Shown: positions 36,770-47,281, counted from the stretch's first letter. The stretch is DNA of 64,000 bases from Alterinioella nitratireducens (GCF_013155465.1 NZ_JABJVX010000006.1:1-64000), one strand, 5' to 3'. Notes: generated by a model not told the origin, from the letters alone. Translations and numbers: made by a program.

Positions 36770-39073
36770 TCATGTAAACCGATTGTCGCGTGGGAAACCC
36801 CGTGGCGCCATGCGCCCCGTGGCGGCTCTCTTGCCCATCCACTCGGTCAAATCGGCCTCGGTCCGGGTCCGGCCCGCTGGATCGTGCCAGCTGAGGCCTT
36901 CGGACAGAGCAAAGCTGCGGGCGTCTGACAGGCCCCCATCCTTGTATTTTTGCAGGCGCACCCCCTTGCCGCGTGCCAGTTCCGGCATCTCGGACAAGGG
37001 AAAGACGAGAACCTTGCGGTTTTCGCCGACACAGGCGACATGATCGTCGCCGGGGCGGATTTTCGTGCAGACCGACGCCTTCACATCGCCCTTCACATTC
37101 AGCACCTGTTTGCCTGCGCGGGTCTGCGCGACGACATCATCCTCGGCCACGATGAAACCGTCGCCGGCCGTCGAGGCCACCATCAGTTTCGTGCCGGGTG
37201 AATAAATCTGCAAATCCACGATCTCGACCTCGTTGGGCATGTCCACCATCAGGCGGACAGGCTCACCCATACCGCGGCCTCCGGGCAAATTTGTGGCGGC
37301 AATGGTATAAAACCTGCCATTATTGCCGAACATCAGCAGCTTGTCGGTCGTTTCGGCGTGGAACTGGAAGCGGCCTTCGTCGCCATCCTTGAATTTCAGC
37401 GGCTGGGACAGGTCGACATGGCCCTTCATGGCCCGGATCCAGCCCATTTTCGAGCAGACGACGGTGATCGGCTCGCGCTCGATCATCGCCTCAAGCGGCA
37501 CATCCTCGACCTCGCCCGCGATGGCGAATTGCGTGCGGCGACGCCCGAAATCCGTGCCCTTGCCGAACTGCTTGCGGACCTCGCGCAATTCGCTGGAAAT
37601 CCTGTCCCATTGCACGGCCTCGCTGGCCAGCAGATCCTCCAGCCCCGCGCGTTCCTCCATCAGCGCGGCCTGCTCCTTCAGCAGCTCCATCTCCTCCAGC
37701 CGCCGCAAGCTGCGCAGGCGCATGTTGAGGATCGCCTCGGTCTGCACCTCGGTCAGCTCGCCCTCGCCGGGGCGCGGCGTGACATAATCGGCCTCCGAGG
37801 TGGCGCGGATATGGTCCCGCCCCCATTCCTCGCGCATCAGCGCGGCCTTGGGGTCGTCATCATAGCGGATGATGTCGATCACGCGGTCGAGGTTGAGGAA
37901 GGTGATGATGAAGCCTTCCAGCACCTCCAGCCGGTGGTCGATCTTGTCCATCCGGTGCTGCGAGCGGCGCAACAGCACGTCGCGGCGATGGTCGAGGAAG
38001 GCGCGAAGAACCTCTTTCAGCGAACACACCTTGGGCGTGCGCCCGTCGATGAGCACATTCATGTTGAGCGAAAACCGCGTCTCCAGATCGGAATTGCGGT
38101 AGAGCATCCCCATCAGCAGATCCTTGTCCACGGTCTTCGATCGCGGCTCAAGCACGATGCGGATGTCATCGGCGCTTTCATCCCGCACATCGGCGAGGAT
38201 GGGGATCTTCTTGGTCTGGATCAGTTCGGCGATCTTCTCGATCAGCTTGGACTTGGCGACCTGATAGGGAATTTCCGTCACCACGATCTGCCATTGGCCG
38301 CGGCCAAGCTCCTCGACCTCCCATTTCGCGCGCAGGCGGAAGGCGCCGCGTCCCGTGCGGTAGGTCTGGGCCATGCTCTCGGGCGGCTCGACGATGACGC
38401 CGCCGGTGGGGAAATCGGGCCCTTCGATATAGTTCAGCAGCGTGTCGTCACGCGCATCCGGCGTCTTGATCAGGTGCAGCGAGGCGGCAATGAGTTCGTC
38501 CAGGTTATGCGGCGGGATGTTGGTGGCCATGCCGACCGCGATACCGCTAGACCCGTTGGCCAAGAGGTTCGGCAGGGCGGCGGGCAGCACCTCGGGTTCG
38601 CGCAGGGTGCCGTCGTAATTGTCGCGGAAATCCACGGCGTTCTCGGCCAGCCCCTCCATCAGGGCCTCGGAGATTGCGGTCATGCGGGCCTCGGTGTAGC
38701 GCGAAGCCGCCGGGTTGTCGCCGTCGATATTGCCGAAATTGCCCTGCCCGTCGACCAGCGGGTAGCGGATGGTGAAATCCTGCGCCAGCCGCGCCATCGC
38801 GTCATAGATCGCGGCGTCGCCATGAGGGTGGTAATTGCCCATCACGTCGCCCGAGATCTTGGCCGATTTGCGGAAGCCGCCCGTCGAGGACAGGCGCAAT
38901 TCCCGCATCGCGTAGAGGATGCGGCGATGCACCGGCTTCATCCCGTCGCGGGCATCCGGCAGGGCACGGTGCATGATCGTGGACAGCGCATATTGCAGAT
39001 AGCGCGCGCCAATGGCGCGGCTCAGCGGCTCCGATGTCTCGCGGGGGTCGTGTTGGTCTGACTGCTCGTTCAT
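36770..39073 (-). CDS. parC: DNA topoisomerase IV subunit A
   Basis: A 767-residue ParC, which decatenates daughter chromosomes with ParE. The catalytic tyrosine is Tyr126 in RYTEARM. ParC rather than GyrA is chosen because of length and lack of a clear GyrA box. The quinolone pocket reads [13 protein letters not shown], with Ala87 and Asp91 where E. coli ParC has Ser80 and Glu84. The start is uncertain: ATG 39071-39073 gives MNEQSDQ, and in-frame ATGs lie 9 and 21 bp upstream; none has a strong ribosome site. Confidence 0.93.
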   Translation of the reverse strand: MNEQSDQHDPRETSEPLSRAIGARYLQYALSTIMHRALPDARDGMKPVHRRILYAMRELRLSSTGGFRKSAKISGDVMGNYHPHGDAAIYDAMARLAQDFTIRYPLVDGQGNFGNIDGDNPAASRYTEARMTAISEALMEGLAENAVDFRDNYDGTLREPEVLPAALPNLLANGSSGIAVGMATNIPPHNLDELIAASLHLIKTPDARDDTLLNYIEGPDFPTGGVIVEPPESMAQTYRTGRGAFRLRAKWEVEELGRGQWQIVVTEIPYQVAKSKLIEKIAELIQTKKIPILADVRDESADDIRIVLEPRSKTVDKDLLMGMLYRNSDLETRFSLNMNVLIDGRTPKVCSLKEVLRAFLDHRRDVLLRRSQHRMDKIDHRLEVLEGFIITFLNLDRVIDIIRYDDDPKAALMREEWGRDHIRATSEADYVTPRPGEGELTEVQTEAILNMRLRSLRRLEEMELLKEQAALMEERAGLEDLLASEAVQWDRISSELREVRKQFGKGTDFGRRRTQFAIAGEVEDVPLEAMIEREPITVVCSKMGWIRAMKGHVDLSQPLKFKDGDEGRFQFHAETTDKLLMFGNNGRFYTIAATNLPGGRGMGEPVRLMVDMPNEVEIVDLQIYSPGTKLMVASTAGDGFIVAEDDVVAQTRAGKQVLNVKGDVKASVCTKIRPGDDHVACVGENRKVLVFPLSEMPELARGKGVRLQKYKDGGLSDARSFALSEGLSWHDPAGRTRTEADLTEWMGKRAATGRMAPRGFPRDNRFT

Positions 39074-39318
39074 TATGGCCATGGTGATACTGCACATTTC
39101 GCGGGAGGGTAAAGCGGCCTCTGGCGGTCGGCGTGGAAAAAGTGATTCGCGGGGCTTGGCCCGGATTTTGCGAAAGTGTGGCAACAATCCGGGCAGATTC
39201 GCATGATTGTTGTCGAGACGTCGGAAATCGCAGGCAAAATTTCGTGCGCGCGGCAAGGTGCGGTAACACTTCCATCCGTTAACCATTTGCCATCGCCACG
39301 AGGGGGCCGCCCAAGACG

Positions 39319-39963
39319 ATGCTGCGCCTGTCCCTGTTCCTGATTGCGCTCGCCGGATTCGGCGCGTTGGTCGCGCTGCCCGATACCAGCCCGCGCGCCA
39401 CCTTGCCCGCGGACACAAGCAGCGCGCTGGTCTATGGCACGCAAGCGCCGCCCGCCTCGCAGCCCCAGGCCCGGGCCAGACCGCCGGTCCGGCCCACCGC
39501 CGCCCTTGGCGCGTTCCTGTCCGAGACGATGCGCCGGGAGGAAAGCGACGCCAATGACGACCTGCTGACCATCACCACCGCCGACGGCGAGGTGATCCGC
39601 ATCGCGGCCGAAGTGCCCCCCGGCATGATCCGCGACAGCCTGATCCGGATCGAGGCCGATGACCGCCACGCCGAGGCCCGCCGCCTGGAAGAGGCCAATG
39701 CCCGCGCTCGGGACGCCGTCGCCGCCGTCACCCGCGCTGCCGCCGACCCGGAGCTGCCGCCAGATGTCGTCTATGCGACCGGGGCCTATATCAACCTGCG
39801 CTCCGGCCCCTCGACCTATTACCCGGCGGTCGGGTACATGAACTACGGAATGGCCGCCGAACGGCTGGAGGCGCTGGCCACCGGCTGGACCCGTATCCGC
39901 ATCCTGGAAACCGGGCAGGAGGGCTACATGTCTTCGGCTTTCCTGACCACCCGCGCGCCCTGA
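39319..39963 (+). CDS. SH3-like domain secreted protein 1
   Basis: A 214-residue protein with an N-terminal signal or anchor segment (LRLSLFLIALAGFGALVAL), a Pro/Ala-rich linker, a TTADGEVIRIAAEVPPGMIRD segment and a C-terminal bacterial SH3 domain (INLRSGPSTYYPAVGYMNYG...GWTRIRILETGQEGYMSSAFL). Such domains often bind peptidoglycan. It is a paralogue of the next gene, sharing the order of both C-terminal modules, and diverges from parC. Function unknown. Confidence 0.82.
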   Translation: MLRLSLFLIALAGFGALVALPDTSPRATLPADTSSALVYGTQAPPASQPQARARPPVRPTAALGAFLSETMRREESDANDDLLTITTADGEVIRIAAEVPPGMIRDSLIRIEADDRHAEARRLEEANARARDAVAAVTRAAADPELPPDVVYATGAYINLRSGPSTYYPAVGYMNYGMAAERLEALATGWTRIRILETGQEGYMSSAFLTTRAP

Positions 39964-40033
39964 GCAATAATAATCGGGAACCCAAAGGGGTCACATCGGT
40001 TTTGTTTACATAACAGACCCGGAGGACCCCGCC

Positions 40034-40603
40034 ATGATACGCATCACGATCGCCGCTTCCATGATCGTCGGCCTCGGTGCCACCATTCCGGGCGATCCGA
40101 ATGATGACGAGACTGCCGCCGCCGCGCGCCATGCGCCCGCGCCCGCCATCGCCGCGCCATCCCCGGCCCTTGAGGCCGCCGCGCCGATCACCCGCCCCTC
40201 ACCTGACCCGCAAATGTCGATCACCACCGCCTCGGGCGAGGTCATCCCCATCGCGATGCGCCTCAGTCCCGGCGACCTGGGCGCAGGCGTCATCCGCGTG
40301 GCCGCGCCCGACCCCGCCGCGCTGGCCGTCGAGATCGCCGCCCGCAACGCCCTGATCCGCAGCCGTTTGGCCGCATCCGCAGAACAGCCCGGGCCCGACG
40401 CGTCCCTCTTCGAGGTTGCGGGCAATGCCGTGAACTTGCGCGCCCGCCCCTCGGCGGAGGCCGTCGTTCTGGGCACCGCCCCGCACGGCGCGCAAGCCCG
40501 CCGGATCGAGGATATGGGCAATGGCTGGAGCCGGATCGAAATCGTCGAGACGGGGCAGACGGGTTTCATGGCCACGCGCTTCCTGCAGGCCGCCGCGCCC
40601 TGA
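40034..40603 (+). CDS. SH3-like domain secreted protein 2
   Basis: A 189-residue paralogue of the preceding protein: signal-like start, Ala/Pro-rich linker, TTASGEVIPIAMRLSPGDLGAG segment and a C-terminal SH3-like domain (VNLRARPSAEAVVLGTAPHGAQ...GWSRIEIVETGQTGFMATRFL). GGAGG precedes the ATG. The pair looks like a tandem duplication followed by divergence; the shared TTA-GEV module outside the SH3 domain is unnamed to my knowledge. Confidence 0.82.
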   Translation: MIRITIAASMIVGLGATIPGDPNDDETAAAARHAPAPAIAAPSPALEAAAPITRPSPDPQMSITTASGEVIPIAMRLSPGDLGAGVIRVAAPDPAALAVEIAARNALIRSRLAASAEQPGPDASLFEVAGNAVNLRARPSAEAVVLGTAPHGAQARRIEDMGNGWSRIEIVETGQTGFMATRFLQAAAP

Positions 40604-40670
40604 GGCCGCTTGCCCTCGCCCCTGCCCTGCCCTAACTGATGGCGGCGGGCGGGAAAGAAGGGCCAGGCAC

Positions 40671-41501
40671 GTGACACGCAGCGTTCTCATCACCGGATGT
40701 TCGTCTGGCATCGGCTATGCCTGTGCCCACGCCATGCAGGCGCGCGGCTGGCAGGTGCTGGCCACCTGTCGCAAGGCGGAAGATACCGGCCGCCTGCGCA
40801 GCGAAGGGCTGACGGCGGGGGTGCTGGATTACACCGATTCCGCCAGCATCGAGGCGGGACTTGCCTGGGCGTTGGAGCAGACCGGCGGCAGGCTGGATGC
40901 GCTGTTCAACAACGGCGCCTACGGCATGCCCGCGGCGGTGGAAGACCTGCCGATGGACGGGCTGCGCGCGATCTTCGAGAGCAATTTCTTCGGCTGGCAC
41001 GACCTCACCCGCCGCGTCATCCCGGTCATGCGGGCGCAGGGGCACGGGCGCATCGTGCAGAATTCGTCGGTCCTGGGCTTCGTGCCCCTGCGCTGGCGCG
41101 GGGCCTATGTGGCCACGAAACACGCGCTGGAGGGGCTGACCGACACGCTGCGCATCGAGATGCGCGGCACGCCCATCCATGTCAGCACGATCCAGCCCGG
41201 CCCCGTCACCTCGCGGTTCCGCGCCAATTCGCAAAAGCAGTTCGAGGCCTGGATCGACTGGGAAAGCTCGGCCCGCGCCGATCAATACCGCGACTGGCTG
41301 ATCCCGCGCTTCGAGGGCGAAAGCGACAAACCGGCCCCGTTCGAGCTGCCCGCCAATGCGGTCGTGGTCAAGCTGATCCACGCGCTGGAGGCCCGCCGCC
41401 CCCGCGCGCATTACCATGTGACCACGCCGACCTATGCCCTGGGCGCGCTCAAGCGCATCCTGCCCACCCGTCTGATGGATTGGGTCATCGCCCACGGGTG
41501 A
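40671..41501 (+). CDS. SDR-family oxidoreductase
   Basis: A 276-residue classical short-chain dehydrogenase. Start GTG at 40671 is chosen because the Rossmann motif TGCSSGIG (residues 8-15) then falls at the usual distance. The catalytic Ser-Tyr-Lys set is present: Ser132/133, Tyr146 and Lys150 (YVATK). NAD(P)H-dependent; substrate unknown. It sits 23 bp before the small twin-helix protein and may share its operon with the adenosyltransferase gene. Confidence 0.9.
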   Translation: MTRSVLITGCSSGIGYACAHAMQARGWQVLATCRKAEDTGRLRSEGLTAGVLDYTDSASIEAGLAWALEQTGGRLDALFNNGAYGMPAAVEDLPMDGLRAIFESNFFGWHDLTRRVIPVMRAQGHGRIVQNSSVLGFVPLRWRGAYVATKHALEGLTDTLRIEMRGTPIHVSTIQPGPVTSRFRANSQKQFEAWIDWESSARADQYRDWLIPRFEGESDKPAPFELPANAVVVKLIHALEARRPRAHYHVTTPTYALGALKRILPTRLMDWVIAHG

Positions 41502-41524
41502 CATCAGGCCCGAAAGGAACCGAA

Positions 41525-41728
41525 ATGGAAACGCTCTTCTTCATCCTGGCGCTGATCGCCACCGTCGCCGTCGCGATCATCCTGCTCTTCGGGATCGGCA
41601 CCTTCCGGCGCGGCGGCGAATTCAACAGGCGCAACGCCAACAAGATCATGCGCTGGCGCATCGCCGCGCAATTCGTGGCGGTGATGCTGATTGCCGCCTT
41701 TGTCTATATCCGCAACTCGGGAGGGTAA
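41525..41728 (+). CDS. Twin-transmembrane-helix small protein (HIG1-type)
   Basis: A 67-residue protein with two helices (LFFILALIATVAVAIILLFGI and IAAQFVAVMLIAAFVYI) joined by a basic loop FRRGGEFNRRNANKIMRWR, resembling bacterial HIG1-domain proteins associated with cytochrome oxidase. AAAGGA lies 5 bp before the ATG at 41525. Only 3 bp separate it from the adenosyltransferase gene, so they are co-expressed. Confidence 0.85.
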   Translation: METLFFILALIATVAVAIILLFGIGTFRRGGEFNRRNANKIMRWRIAAQFVAVMLIAAFVYIRNSGG

Positions 41729-41731
41729 GCC

Positions 41732-42304
41732 ATGGTTGTCCTGAACAAGATCTACACCCGCACCGGCGATGGCGGCGACACCGCGCTCGGCAATGGCGAT
41801 CGGGTCGCGAAACATTCCCCCCGCGTCACCGCCTATGGCACGGTGGATGAATTGAACGCGACCGTCGGGCTGGCCCGTCTTCATGCCGAGGGCGAGATGG
41901 CCGGTCAATTGGCCGCGATCCAGAACGACCTCTTCGATCTCGGCGCGGATCTCTGCCGCCCCGAGATGGAGAAGGATGCCGAGGCCGAATATCCGCCCTT
42001 GCGGCTGGACCCGGCCCAGATCGACCGGCTGGAGCGCGAGATAGACGCGATGAATGGGGGGCTTGAGCCGCTGCGCAGCTTCATCCTGCCTGGCGGAACA
42101 CCGGCCAGCGCGCATCTGCATCTGTGCCGCACCGTCGCACGGCGGGCCGAGCGGCTGGCGGTGGAGTTGAGCGGCATCGAGGAGGTCAACCCGGCGGCGG
42201 TCAAGTTCCTCAACCGGCTGTCGGACTGGTTCTTCGTCGCGGCGCGGGTGGCGAATGACCAGGGCCGGGCTGACATCCTCTGGCAACCGGGCGCGAACCG
42301 GTAA
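41732..42304 (+). CDS. Cob(I)alamin adenosyltransferase, PduO type
   Basis: A 190-residue PduO-type ATP:cob(I)alamin adenosyltransferase, making adenosylcobalamin. The N-terminal KIYTRTGDGGDTALG ATP loop, YGTVDELNATVGLAR, and the C-terminal FLNRLSDWFFVAARVAN helix are diagnostic. Adenosylcobalamin would serve mutases such as those of the ethylmalonyl-CoA pathway, in which mcd of this window also acts; that link is inference. Confidence 0.92.
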   Translation: MVVLNKIYTRTGDGGDTALGNGDRVAKHSPRVTAYGTVDELNATVGLARLHAEGEMAGQLAAIQNDLFDLGADLCRPEMEKDAEAEYPPLRLDPAQIDRLEREIDAMNGGLEPLRSFILPGGTPASAHLHLCRTVARRAERLAVELSGIEEVNPAAVKFLNRLSDWFFVAARVANDQGRADILWQPGANR

Positions 42305-42385
42305 GCTTTACGTGTGCTTCCGTAACGTAACCCTCGGCGGCATATAGGTTTCTTAACCAAGGCACCCTAGGCTTGGAGCCCACTC

Positions 42386-43057
42386 ATGAAAGGCGGCCCC
42401 ATGGTCTTGCAGCGTCATCCCCCCGTCTATTCCCGCGCCGAGTATTTCTCGGATGCGGCGATCCATGTCTCGGGTATCGCCATTGCCGTGGTCGCGGTGC
42501 CGGTGCTGATCGTTCTGGCCGCGATCTGGGCGGGCGATGCGGGCACGCTGACCGCGATTGCCATTTACGGGGCCTGCCTGCTGGCGATGCTGACCTGCTC
42601 GGCACTTTACAACATGATCCCGAAACCCGCCTGGAAGGACCGGCTGCGCCGCCTCGACCAATCCGCGATCTACCTCAAGATCGCGGGCACCTACACGCCG
42701 CTGGTGGCCCTGACCGGGTCACAGGCCTGGCTGCTTCTGGCGGGCATCTGGGGCGTGGCGCTGGCCGGCGCGTCGCTGATCCTGTTCGGGCCGCTCTGGC
42801 TGAAACCGCTCAGCACCGGGCTCTATCTGGCGCTTGGATGGGCGGGGGCGATCTGGGGCGGGCCGCTGGTCAGCCTCGTCAGCGGCGCCAGCTTCCTGCT
42901 GCTGCTCATCGGCGGGCTGCTCTACACGATCGGGGTGCCGTTCCTACTGTGGCAGCGCCTGCCGCATCACAACACGATCTGGCATGTCTTCGTGCTGGCC
43001 GCAACAGGGCTGTGTTACGGCGCGGTCATCGTGGAACTGATCAGCCGCGCCGCGTAG
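42386..43057 (+). CDS. Hemolysin III family (TrhA/PAQR-like) membrane protein
   Basis: A 223-residue seven-helix membrane protein of the hemolysin III/PAQR superfamily. The SALYNMIP segment after helix two, DQSAIYLKIAGTYTPLVAL, and the late PHHNTIWHVFVLAA histidine motif give the metal-binding set typical of the family. GGAG precedes the chosen ATG; another in-frame ATG lies 15 bp later. Members affect membrane homeostasis; haemolytic activity is not implied. Confidence 0.92.
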   Translation: MKGGPMVLQRHPPVYSRAEYFSDAAIHVSGIAIAVVAVPVLIVLAAIWAGDAGTLTAIAIYGACLLAMLTCSALYNMIPKPAWKDRLRRLDQSAIYLKIAGTYTPLVALTGSQAWLLLAGIWGVALAGASLILFGPLWLKPLSTGLYLALGWAGAIWGGPLVSLVSGASFLLLLIGGLLYTIGVPFLLWQRLPHHNTIWHVFVLAATGLCYGAVIVELISRAA

Positions 43058-43063
43058 GGCCGT

Positions 43064-43888
43064 TCACGCAGGTTTAAGGGGAATGCACACCGCCACGTTC
43101 CCCGGCTTCTCGGGCTCGAAATCGGCGCTGTAATGCTCGATCTCCGGCCCCCCGCCGATCTCGTTTCCGGCCTGCGGCGCCCAACTTTCGAAGATCGCGG
43201 CCCAGGTGTCCGAGATGGTCGAGACATGGCCCGCATGATCGAAACAGGCATAGCGTCCGGCAGGCAGGTGCAGCGTCTCAAGGCCGGTCTCGTCGGCCAC
43301 ATCCGCGACGCCGCAGAAATAGGCAAAGCCACCCTCCTCGTCGAATTCGTAGCAGATGCCAAAACTCTCCTGCCGTTCAATCTGCTCGCCCCATCCATCG
43401 GCGAAGCGTTGCCATTGCGCGGGGATGCGGGCGCGGTCGGCGGGGCTGTAGCGCCCCGAGAGCCCGTGGACCTTGCGCGCGGGCATGTCCACGATGCGCG
43501 GTTCGGGCAATGTCTTGCTGCTGGTCGTCATGTCGATGGCCTCCTGTAGCTGGTCGTCTGTCAGGGCGGGGCCAAGCACGCTTGGCGGGCCGCCAAAGAA
43601 GGACCGGAAGGCGCGGGAGAACGCCTCGACACTGTCATACCCTGCGTCCAATGCCGCCTCGGTCACGCTCGCGCCCGCCCGCATCTGCAATGCGGCCTCG
43701 CTCAGCCGTCGTGCGCGGACATAGGCCATGAGCGACCACCCGGTGCGCAGGCTGAACGCTCGGGTCAGGTGAAAGCGGCTGACCCCGGCGGCCCTGGCCA
43801 GCCGGTCCAGATCGGGCCGCTCGGCACGGGTGATTTCCACCCGCCAGAGCGTCTCCACCACGATATCCCTATGCGTCATTCCAGTCAT
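43064..43888 (-). CDS. AraC-family regulator with GyrI-like effector domain
   Basis: A protein of about 274 residues. The N-terminal part carries two helix-turn-helix motifs (LDRLARAAGVSRFHLTRAFS and VTEAALDAGYDSVEAFSRAF). After a linker the C-terminal half is a GyrI-like small-molecule binding domain (RIVDMPARKVHGLSGRYSP to FEPEKPGNVAVCIPL). This domain order is typical of Rob/SoxS-like multidrug sensors. Start ATG 43886-43888 follows GGGG; neighbouring in-frame ATGs lie at 43879 and 43906. Target genes unknown. Confidence 0.88.
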   Translation of the reverse strand: MTGMTHRDIVVETLWRVEITRAERPDLDRLARAAGVSRFHLTRAFSLRTGWSLMAYVRARRLSEAALQMRAGASVTEAALDAGYDSVEAFSRAFRSFFGGPPSVLGPALTDDQLQEAIDMTTSSKTLPEPRIVDMPARKVHGLSGRYSPADRARIPAQWQRFADGWGEQIERQESFGICYEFDEEGGFAYFCGVADVADETGLETLHLPAGRYACFDHAGHVSTISDTWAAIFESWAPQAGNEIGGGPEIEHYSADFEPEKPGNVAVCIPLKPA

Positions 43889-43939
43889 GAGCCCCAGGTT
43901 ACGCAACGCGCGGCGCGCCCGCCTGACCGTTCTTGCGCG

Positions 43940-44299
43940 TCACGCGGGCTCCCACACCTCGATCGGATTGCCCTCGGGGTCGCGCAGATGCGCAAACCGG
44001 CCGATGCCCTCCATCTCCTGACGGTTGTAGATATCGATGCCCGCCCGTTCCAACTGCTCGATCATCGCATCCAGATCGCGGACCCGGAAATTCAGCATGA
44101 AGGACTTGTCTGGGGCGAAATAGTCCGTGTCGGCGGCAAAGGGCGCGAACACGGTCGCCCCGGCCTCGGTCATCCAGGGGCTGCCGGTTTCATCGCCCGG
44201 CACAGGGTCCACCCCCAGGTGATCGCGATACCAGCCCGCCAGCGCCCCCGGATCCTCCGCCCGAAAGAAGAACCCGCCGAATCCAAGCACTTTCTCCAT
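43940..44299 (-). CDS. VOC-family (glyoxalase-like) protein
   Basis: A 119-residue protein of the vicinal-oxygen-chelate superfamily. It shows the paired beta-alpha-beta-beta-beta modules: GFGGFFFRAEDPGALAGWYRDHLGV at the start, and RFAHLRDPEGNPIEVWEPA with the metal-ligand glutamate at the end. The ATG at 44297-44299 follows AGGAAACGG. Substrate unknown. It is just downstream of the divergent etfB region. Confidence 0.9.
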   Translation of the reverse strand: MEKVLGFGGFFFRAEDPGALAGWYRDHLGVDPVPGDETGSPWMTEAGATVFAPFAADTDYFAPDKSFMLNFRVRDLDAMIEQLERAGIDIYNRQEMEGIGRFAHLRDPEGNPIEVWEPA

Positions 44300-44513
44300 G
44301 CCGTTTCCTTCCCTGAAATCCGGCACCATCCTAACATGGCCGGGGCGATTTCCCGGCTCTGTCGCCCGAAAATGAAAAAAACGCGGCGTCCTTTCGCCGG
44401 GACGCGTCGATTTTGCCCTGTTGCGGGGGCCGCGGAAACGATAACACGCAAGGGATGAGATCGCCCTGGGGCCACCCCCCGCGGCGAAGATACACAAGAG
44501 GAGAGACGTTGCG

Positions 44514-45272
44514 ATGAAGGTGCTTGTGCCCGTCAAACGCGTGATCGACTACAACGTGAAGGTTCGCGTCAAGGCGGATGGCAGCGGGGTCGATCTTGCC
44601 AATGTGAAGATGTCGATGAACCCGTTTGACGAGATTGCCGTCGAAGAGGCCATCCGCCTGCGCGAAAAAGGCGCCGCGGAAGAGGTCGTCGCCGTCTCCA
44701 TCGGCGTAAAGCAGAGCCAGGAAACCCTGCGCACCGCGCTGGCCATGGGCGCGGACCGCGCCATCCTGGTCATCGCCGCCGACGATGTGCATCAGGATAT
44801 CGAGCCGCTGGCGGTTGCCAAGATCCTCAAGGCCATCGTGGATGAGGAACAGCCCGGCCTGGTCCTTTGCGGCAAGCAGGCCATCGACAATGACATGAAC
44901 GCGACCGGCCAGATGCTGGCGGCCCTTCTGGGCTGGTCCCAGGGCACCTTCGCCTCCGAACTTGACATCGAGGGCGACCACGCCAAGGTCACGCGCGAAG
45001 TGGATGGGGGCCTGCAGACCATCAAGGTCAAGATGCCCACCATCGTCACCGTCGATTTGCGCCTGAACGAGCCGCGCTATGCGTCCCTGCCCAACATCAT
45101 GAAGGCGAAGAAGAAGCCGCTGGACGAGAAAACCGCCGCCGATTACGGCGTCGATGTCACGCCGCGCCTAGAGGTGGTCAAGACCGCCGAGCCCGAGGCG
45201 CGCAAGGCCGGGGAAATCGTCGGATCGGTCGATGAACTGGTTGCGAAACTCAAAGAAGCGGGGGTTGTCTGA
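44514..45272 (+). CDS. etfB: Electron transfer flavoprotein subunit beta
   Basis: A 252-residue ETF beta subunit. [20 protein letters not shown] opens the AMP-binding domain; [27 protein letters not shown] and the [25 protein letters not shown]-type recognition loop (for binding dehydrogenases) are present. ETF carries electrons from acyl-CoA dehydrogenases to ETF-quinone oxidoreductase. An AGGAG site precedes it. The stop codon abuts the etfA start. Confidence 0.97.
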   Translation: MKVLVPVKRVIDYNVKVRVKADGSGVDLANVKMSMNPFDEIAVEEAIRLREKGAAEEVVAVSIGVKQSQETLRTALAMGADRAILVIAADDVHQDIEPLAVAKILKAIVDEEQPGLVLCGKQAIDNDMNATGQMLAALLGWSQGTFASELDIEGDHAKVTREVDGGLQTIKVKMPTIVTVDLRLNEPRYASLPNIMKAKKKPLDEKTAADYGVDVTPRLEVVKTAEPEARKAGEIVGSVDELVAKLKEAGVV

Positions 45273-46199
45273 ATGTCTGTTCTTCTTCTGGCAGAAGTTA
45301 CCAATGGCGAACTGGCGCTGGACGCCACCGCCAAGGCCGTCACCGCGGCGGTGAAACTGGGCGATGTGACCGCGCTCTGCTGCGGGGCGTCTGCCGCCGC
45401 GGCAGGTGAGGCCGCGGCCAAGATCGACGGTATTTCCAAGGTGCTGGTCGCCGAGGATGCCTCGCTCGGCCACCGCCTGGCCGAATCCACCGCCGCCCTG
45501 ATCGTGAGCCTCGCGGGCGATTACGACCACATCGTCGCGCCCGCCACCACGGATGCGAAGAACGTGATGCCGCGTGTCGCGGCGCTTCTGGATGTGATGG
45601 TGATCTCGGATGCCTCCGGCGTTGTCGACGCCGACACGTTCGAACGCCCGATCTATGCCGGCAACGCGATCCAGACGGTGAAATCCTCGGATGCGAAAAA
45701 GGTCATCACGATCCGGACCTCCACCTTTGATGCCGCAGGCGATGGCGGCTCGGCCACGATCGAGACCATCGGCGCGGCGGAAAACCCCGGCCTCTCCGAA
45801 TGGGTCGAGGACAAGGTGGCGGCAAGCGACCGCCCCGAACTGACCTCCGCCGGTGTGGTGGTCTCGGGCGGGCGCGGTGTCGGCTCGGAGGAAGACTTCG
45901 CTCTGATCGAGAAGCTGGCCGACAAGCTCGGCGCCGCTGTCGGGGCCTCCCGCGCGGCGGTCGATTCCGGCTACGCGCCGAACGACTGGCAGGTCGGGCA
46001 GACCGGCAAGGTCGTCGCCCCCGATCTCTACGTCGCGGTCGGCATCTCCGGCGCGATCCAGCACCTCGCGGGCATGAAGGACAGCAAGGTGATCGTCGCG
46101 ATCAACAAGGACGAAGAGGCACCGATCTTCCAGGTCGCCGATTACGGACTGGTCGCCGACCTCTTCACCGCGGTGCCGGAACTGACCGAGAAACTGTAA
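45273..46199 (+). CDS. etfA: Electron transfer flavoprotein subunit alpha
   Basis: A 308-residue ETF alpha subunit. The C-terminal FAD-binding domain shows [53 protein letters not shown] and DLFTAVPEL. It is directly joined to etfB, and an intrinsic terminator follows. The pair would accept electrons from Mcd (57.8 kb) among other acyl-CoA dehydrogenases. Confidence 0.97.
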   Translation: MSVLLLAEVTNGELALDATAKAVTAAVKLGDVTALCCGASAAAAGEAAAKIDGISKVLVAEDASLGHRLAESTAALIVSLAGDYDHIVAPATTDAKNVMPRVAALLDVMVISDASGVVDADTFERPIYAGNAIQTVKSSDAKKVITIRTSTFDAAGDGGSATIETIGAAENPGLSEWVEDKVAASDRPELTSAGVVVSGGRGVGSEEDFALIEKLADKLGAAVGASRAAVDSGYAPNDWQVGQTGKVVAPDLYVAVGISGAIQHLAGMKDSKVIVAINKDEEAPIFQVADYGLVADLFTAVPELTEKL

Positions 46200-46240
46200 C
46201 CGGCGTGGCGGGAAGGGACCCCGCCCTACCGCATGAAACG

Positions 46241-46275
46241 AAGGCCCGCCCGGCTAACGGACGGGCCTTTTTTCT
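46241..46275 (+). terminator. Intrinsic terminator of etfBA
   Basis: AAGGCCCGCCCG pairs with CGGACGGGCCTT (one mismatch), followed by TTTTTTCTTT. It ends at the stop of the convergent gene. Confidence 0.88.
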
Positions 46276-47100
46276 TTATCCCAGAAGCTCCGCCAACACC
46301 TGGCTGACCCGCTCATGATCGGCGGGCCCCGGCATCACGCTGGCCGCCGCCTCCTCGCCCCTGCCGAAGGACAGCCCGCGGTCTTCGGGCGCGCGGCCGT
46401 CATCCTCCCAGACCGCCACGCTGAGGCTGTCGGCCAGCGGGGCCACCTCGTCCAGCATGGTCGCGGTGACGAAGAGGGGGTCATATCCCAACTCCGCCAT
46501 CACCTCATCCGAGGGCGCGCGATGCGACAGCCACAGCAGATGCACCGGCACCGGGCTCCGCTCGATCAGTTGCGCCATGCGGGCGACCCAGGCCGCGCGC
46601 AACTCCTCGACCACGACTGCGAACCGGTCGGCGGACCGCGCCTTGAGCGCGCTGAGCATGTGGCGCGTGAAATGGAACTCGGTGAAATCGACCTCGCGGA
46701 AGATCGTGCGCATCATGGTCGAAGCCTTCAGGAACCGGTCGTTGCGGCGCGGATGCACCGTGAAGAACCGGTTCGACATGTTGGCGGCACCCGGCACCTG
46801 CAGCACCACGGCCTGCGCCCGGCCTATCGCCGCCTTCACCGCCGCATCGTGCAGGAACAGATCGACCCCCGCATTCATCGCCCCCATGTTCACGACCCGC
46901 CGCCCCAACCGGTCCCCCAACCGGTCCGGAAACGGGTCGGTCGAGAACTTGCCAAAGGTCTCGGACCCGCCAAGACAGAGGATATAGGGCTCCTCCAGAT
47001 CGCATTTCGGCCCCCGGAAGGTCATCGGCGACCCCGGATACTGGCACGGCTGATAGTCCAGGGCATCCCTGCCCAGTTGTGCATAGCTCATATGGTTCAC
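46276..47100 (-). CDS. DUF6473-family protein
   Basis: A 274-residue protein resembling the DUF6473 family, found mainly in Rhodobacterales. Recognisable parts are [32 protein letters not shown] at the start, the [15 protein letters not shown] segment and [26 protein letters not shown]. The arrangement hints at an SGNH-hydrolase- or sulfotransferase-like fold, but no catalytic set is certain. A second in-frame ATG lies 9 bp inside. Function unknown. Confidence 0.72.
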   Translation of the reverse strand: MNHMSYAQLGRDALDYQPCQYPGSPMTFRGPKCDLEEPYILCLGGSETFGKFSTDPFPDRLGDRLGRRVVNMGAMNAGVDLFLHDAAVKAAIGRAQAVVLQVPGAANMSNRFFTVHPRRNDRFLKASTMMRTIFREVDFTEFHFTRHMLSALKARSADRFAVVVEELRAAWVARMAQLIERSPVPVHLLWLSHRAPSDEVMAELGYDPLFVTATMLDEVAPLADSLSVAVWEDDGRAPEDRGLSFGRGEEAAASVMPGPADHERVSQVLAELLG

Positions 47101-47281
47101 CCACCATGTTTCGACTCACCCGGACCCAGATTGCAAAGCCCCGGTTGCCAATTGGCTAAAGCGACAAGTTGTGCGGTTTTTTCGCACAATCCGCGCGGGT
47201 CTTTCGCCTTGTATGGCCCCGCCCCCCGCGCCTAGAGTGCGCCCAGATGACGGCCCAGAAAGCGCCCGGAGGCAGCAGGAC

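Noticed and set aside
39319-40603. A possible pair of peptidoglycan hydrolases
   Set aside because: Only SH3-like binding domains are visible; no catalytic domain or active-site motif.
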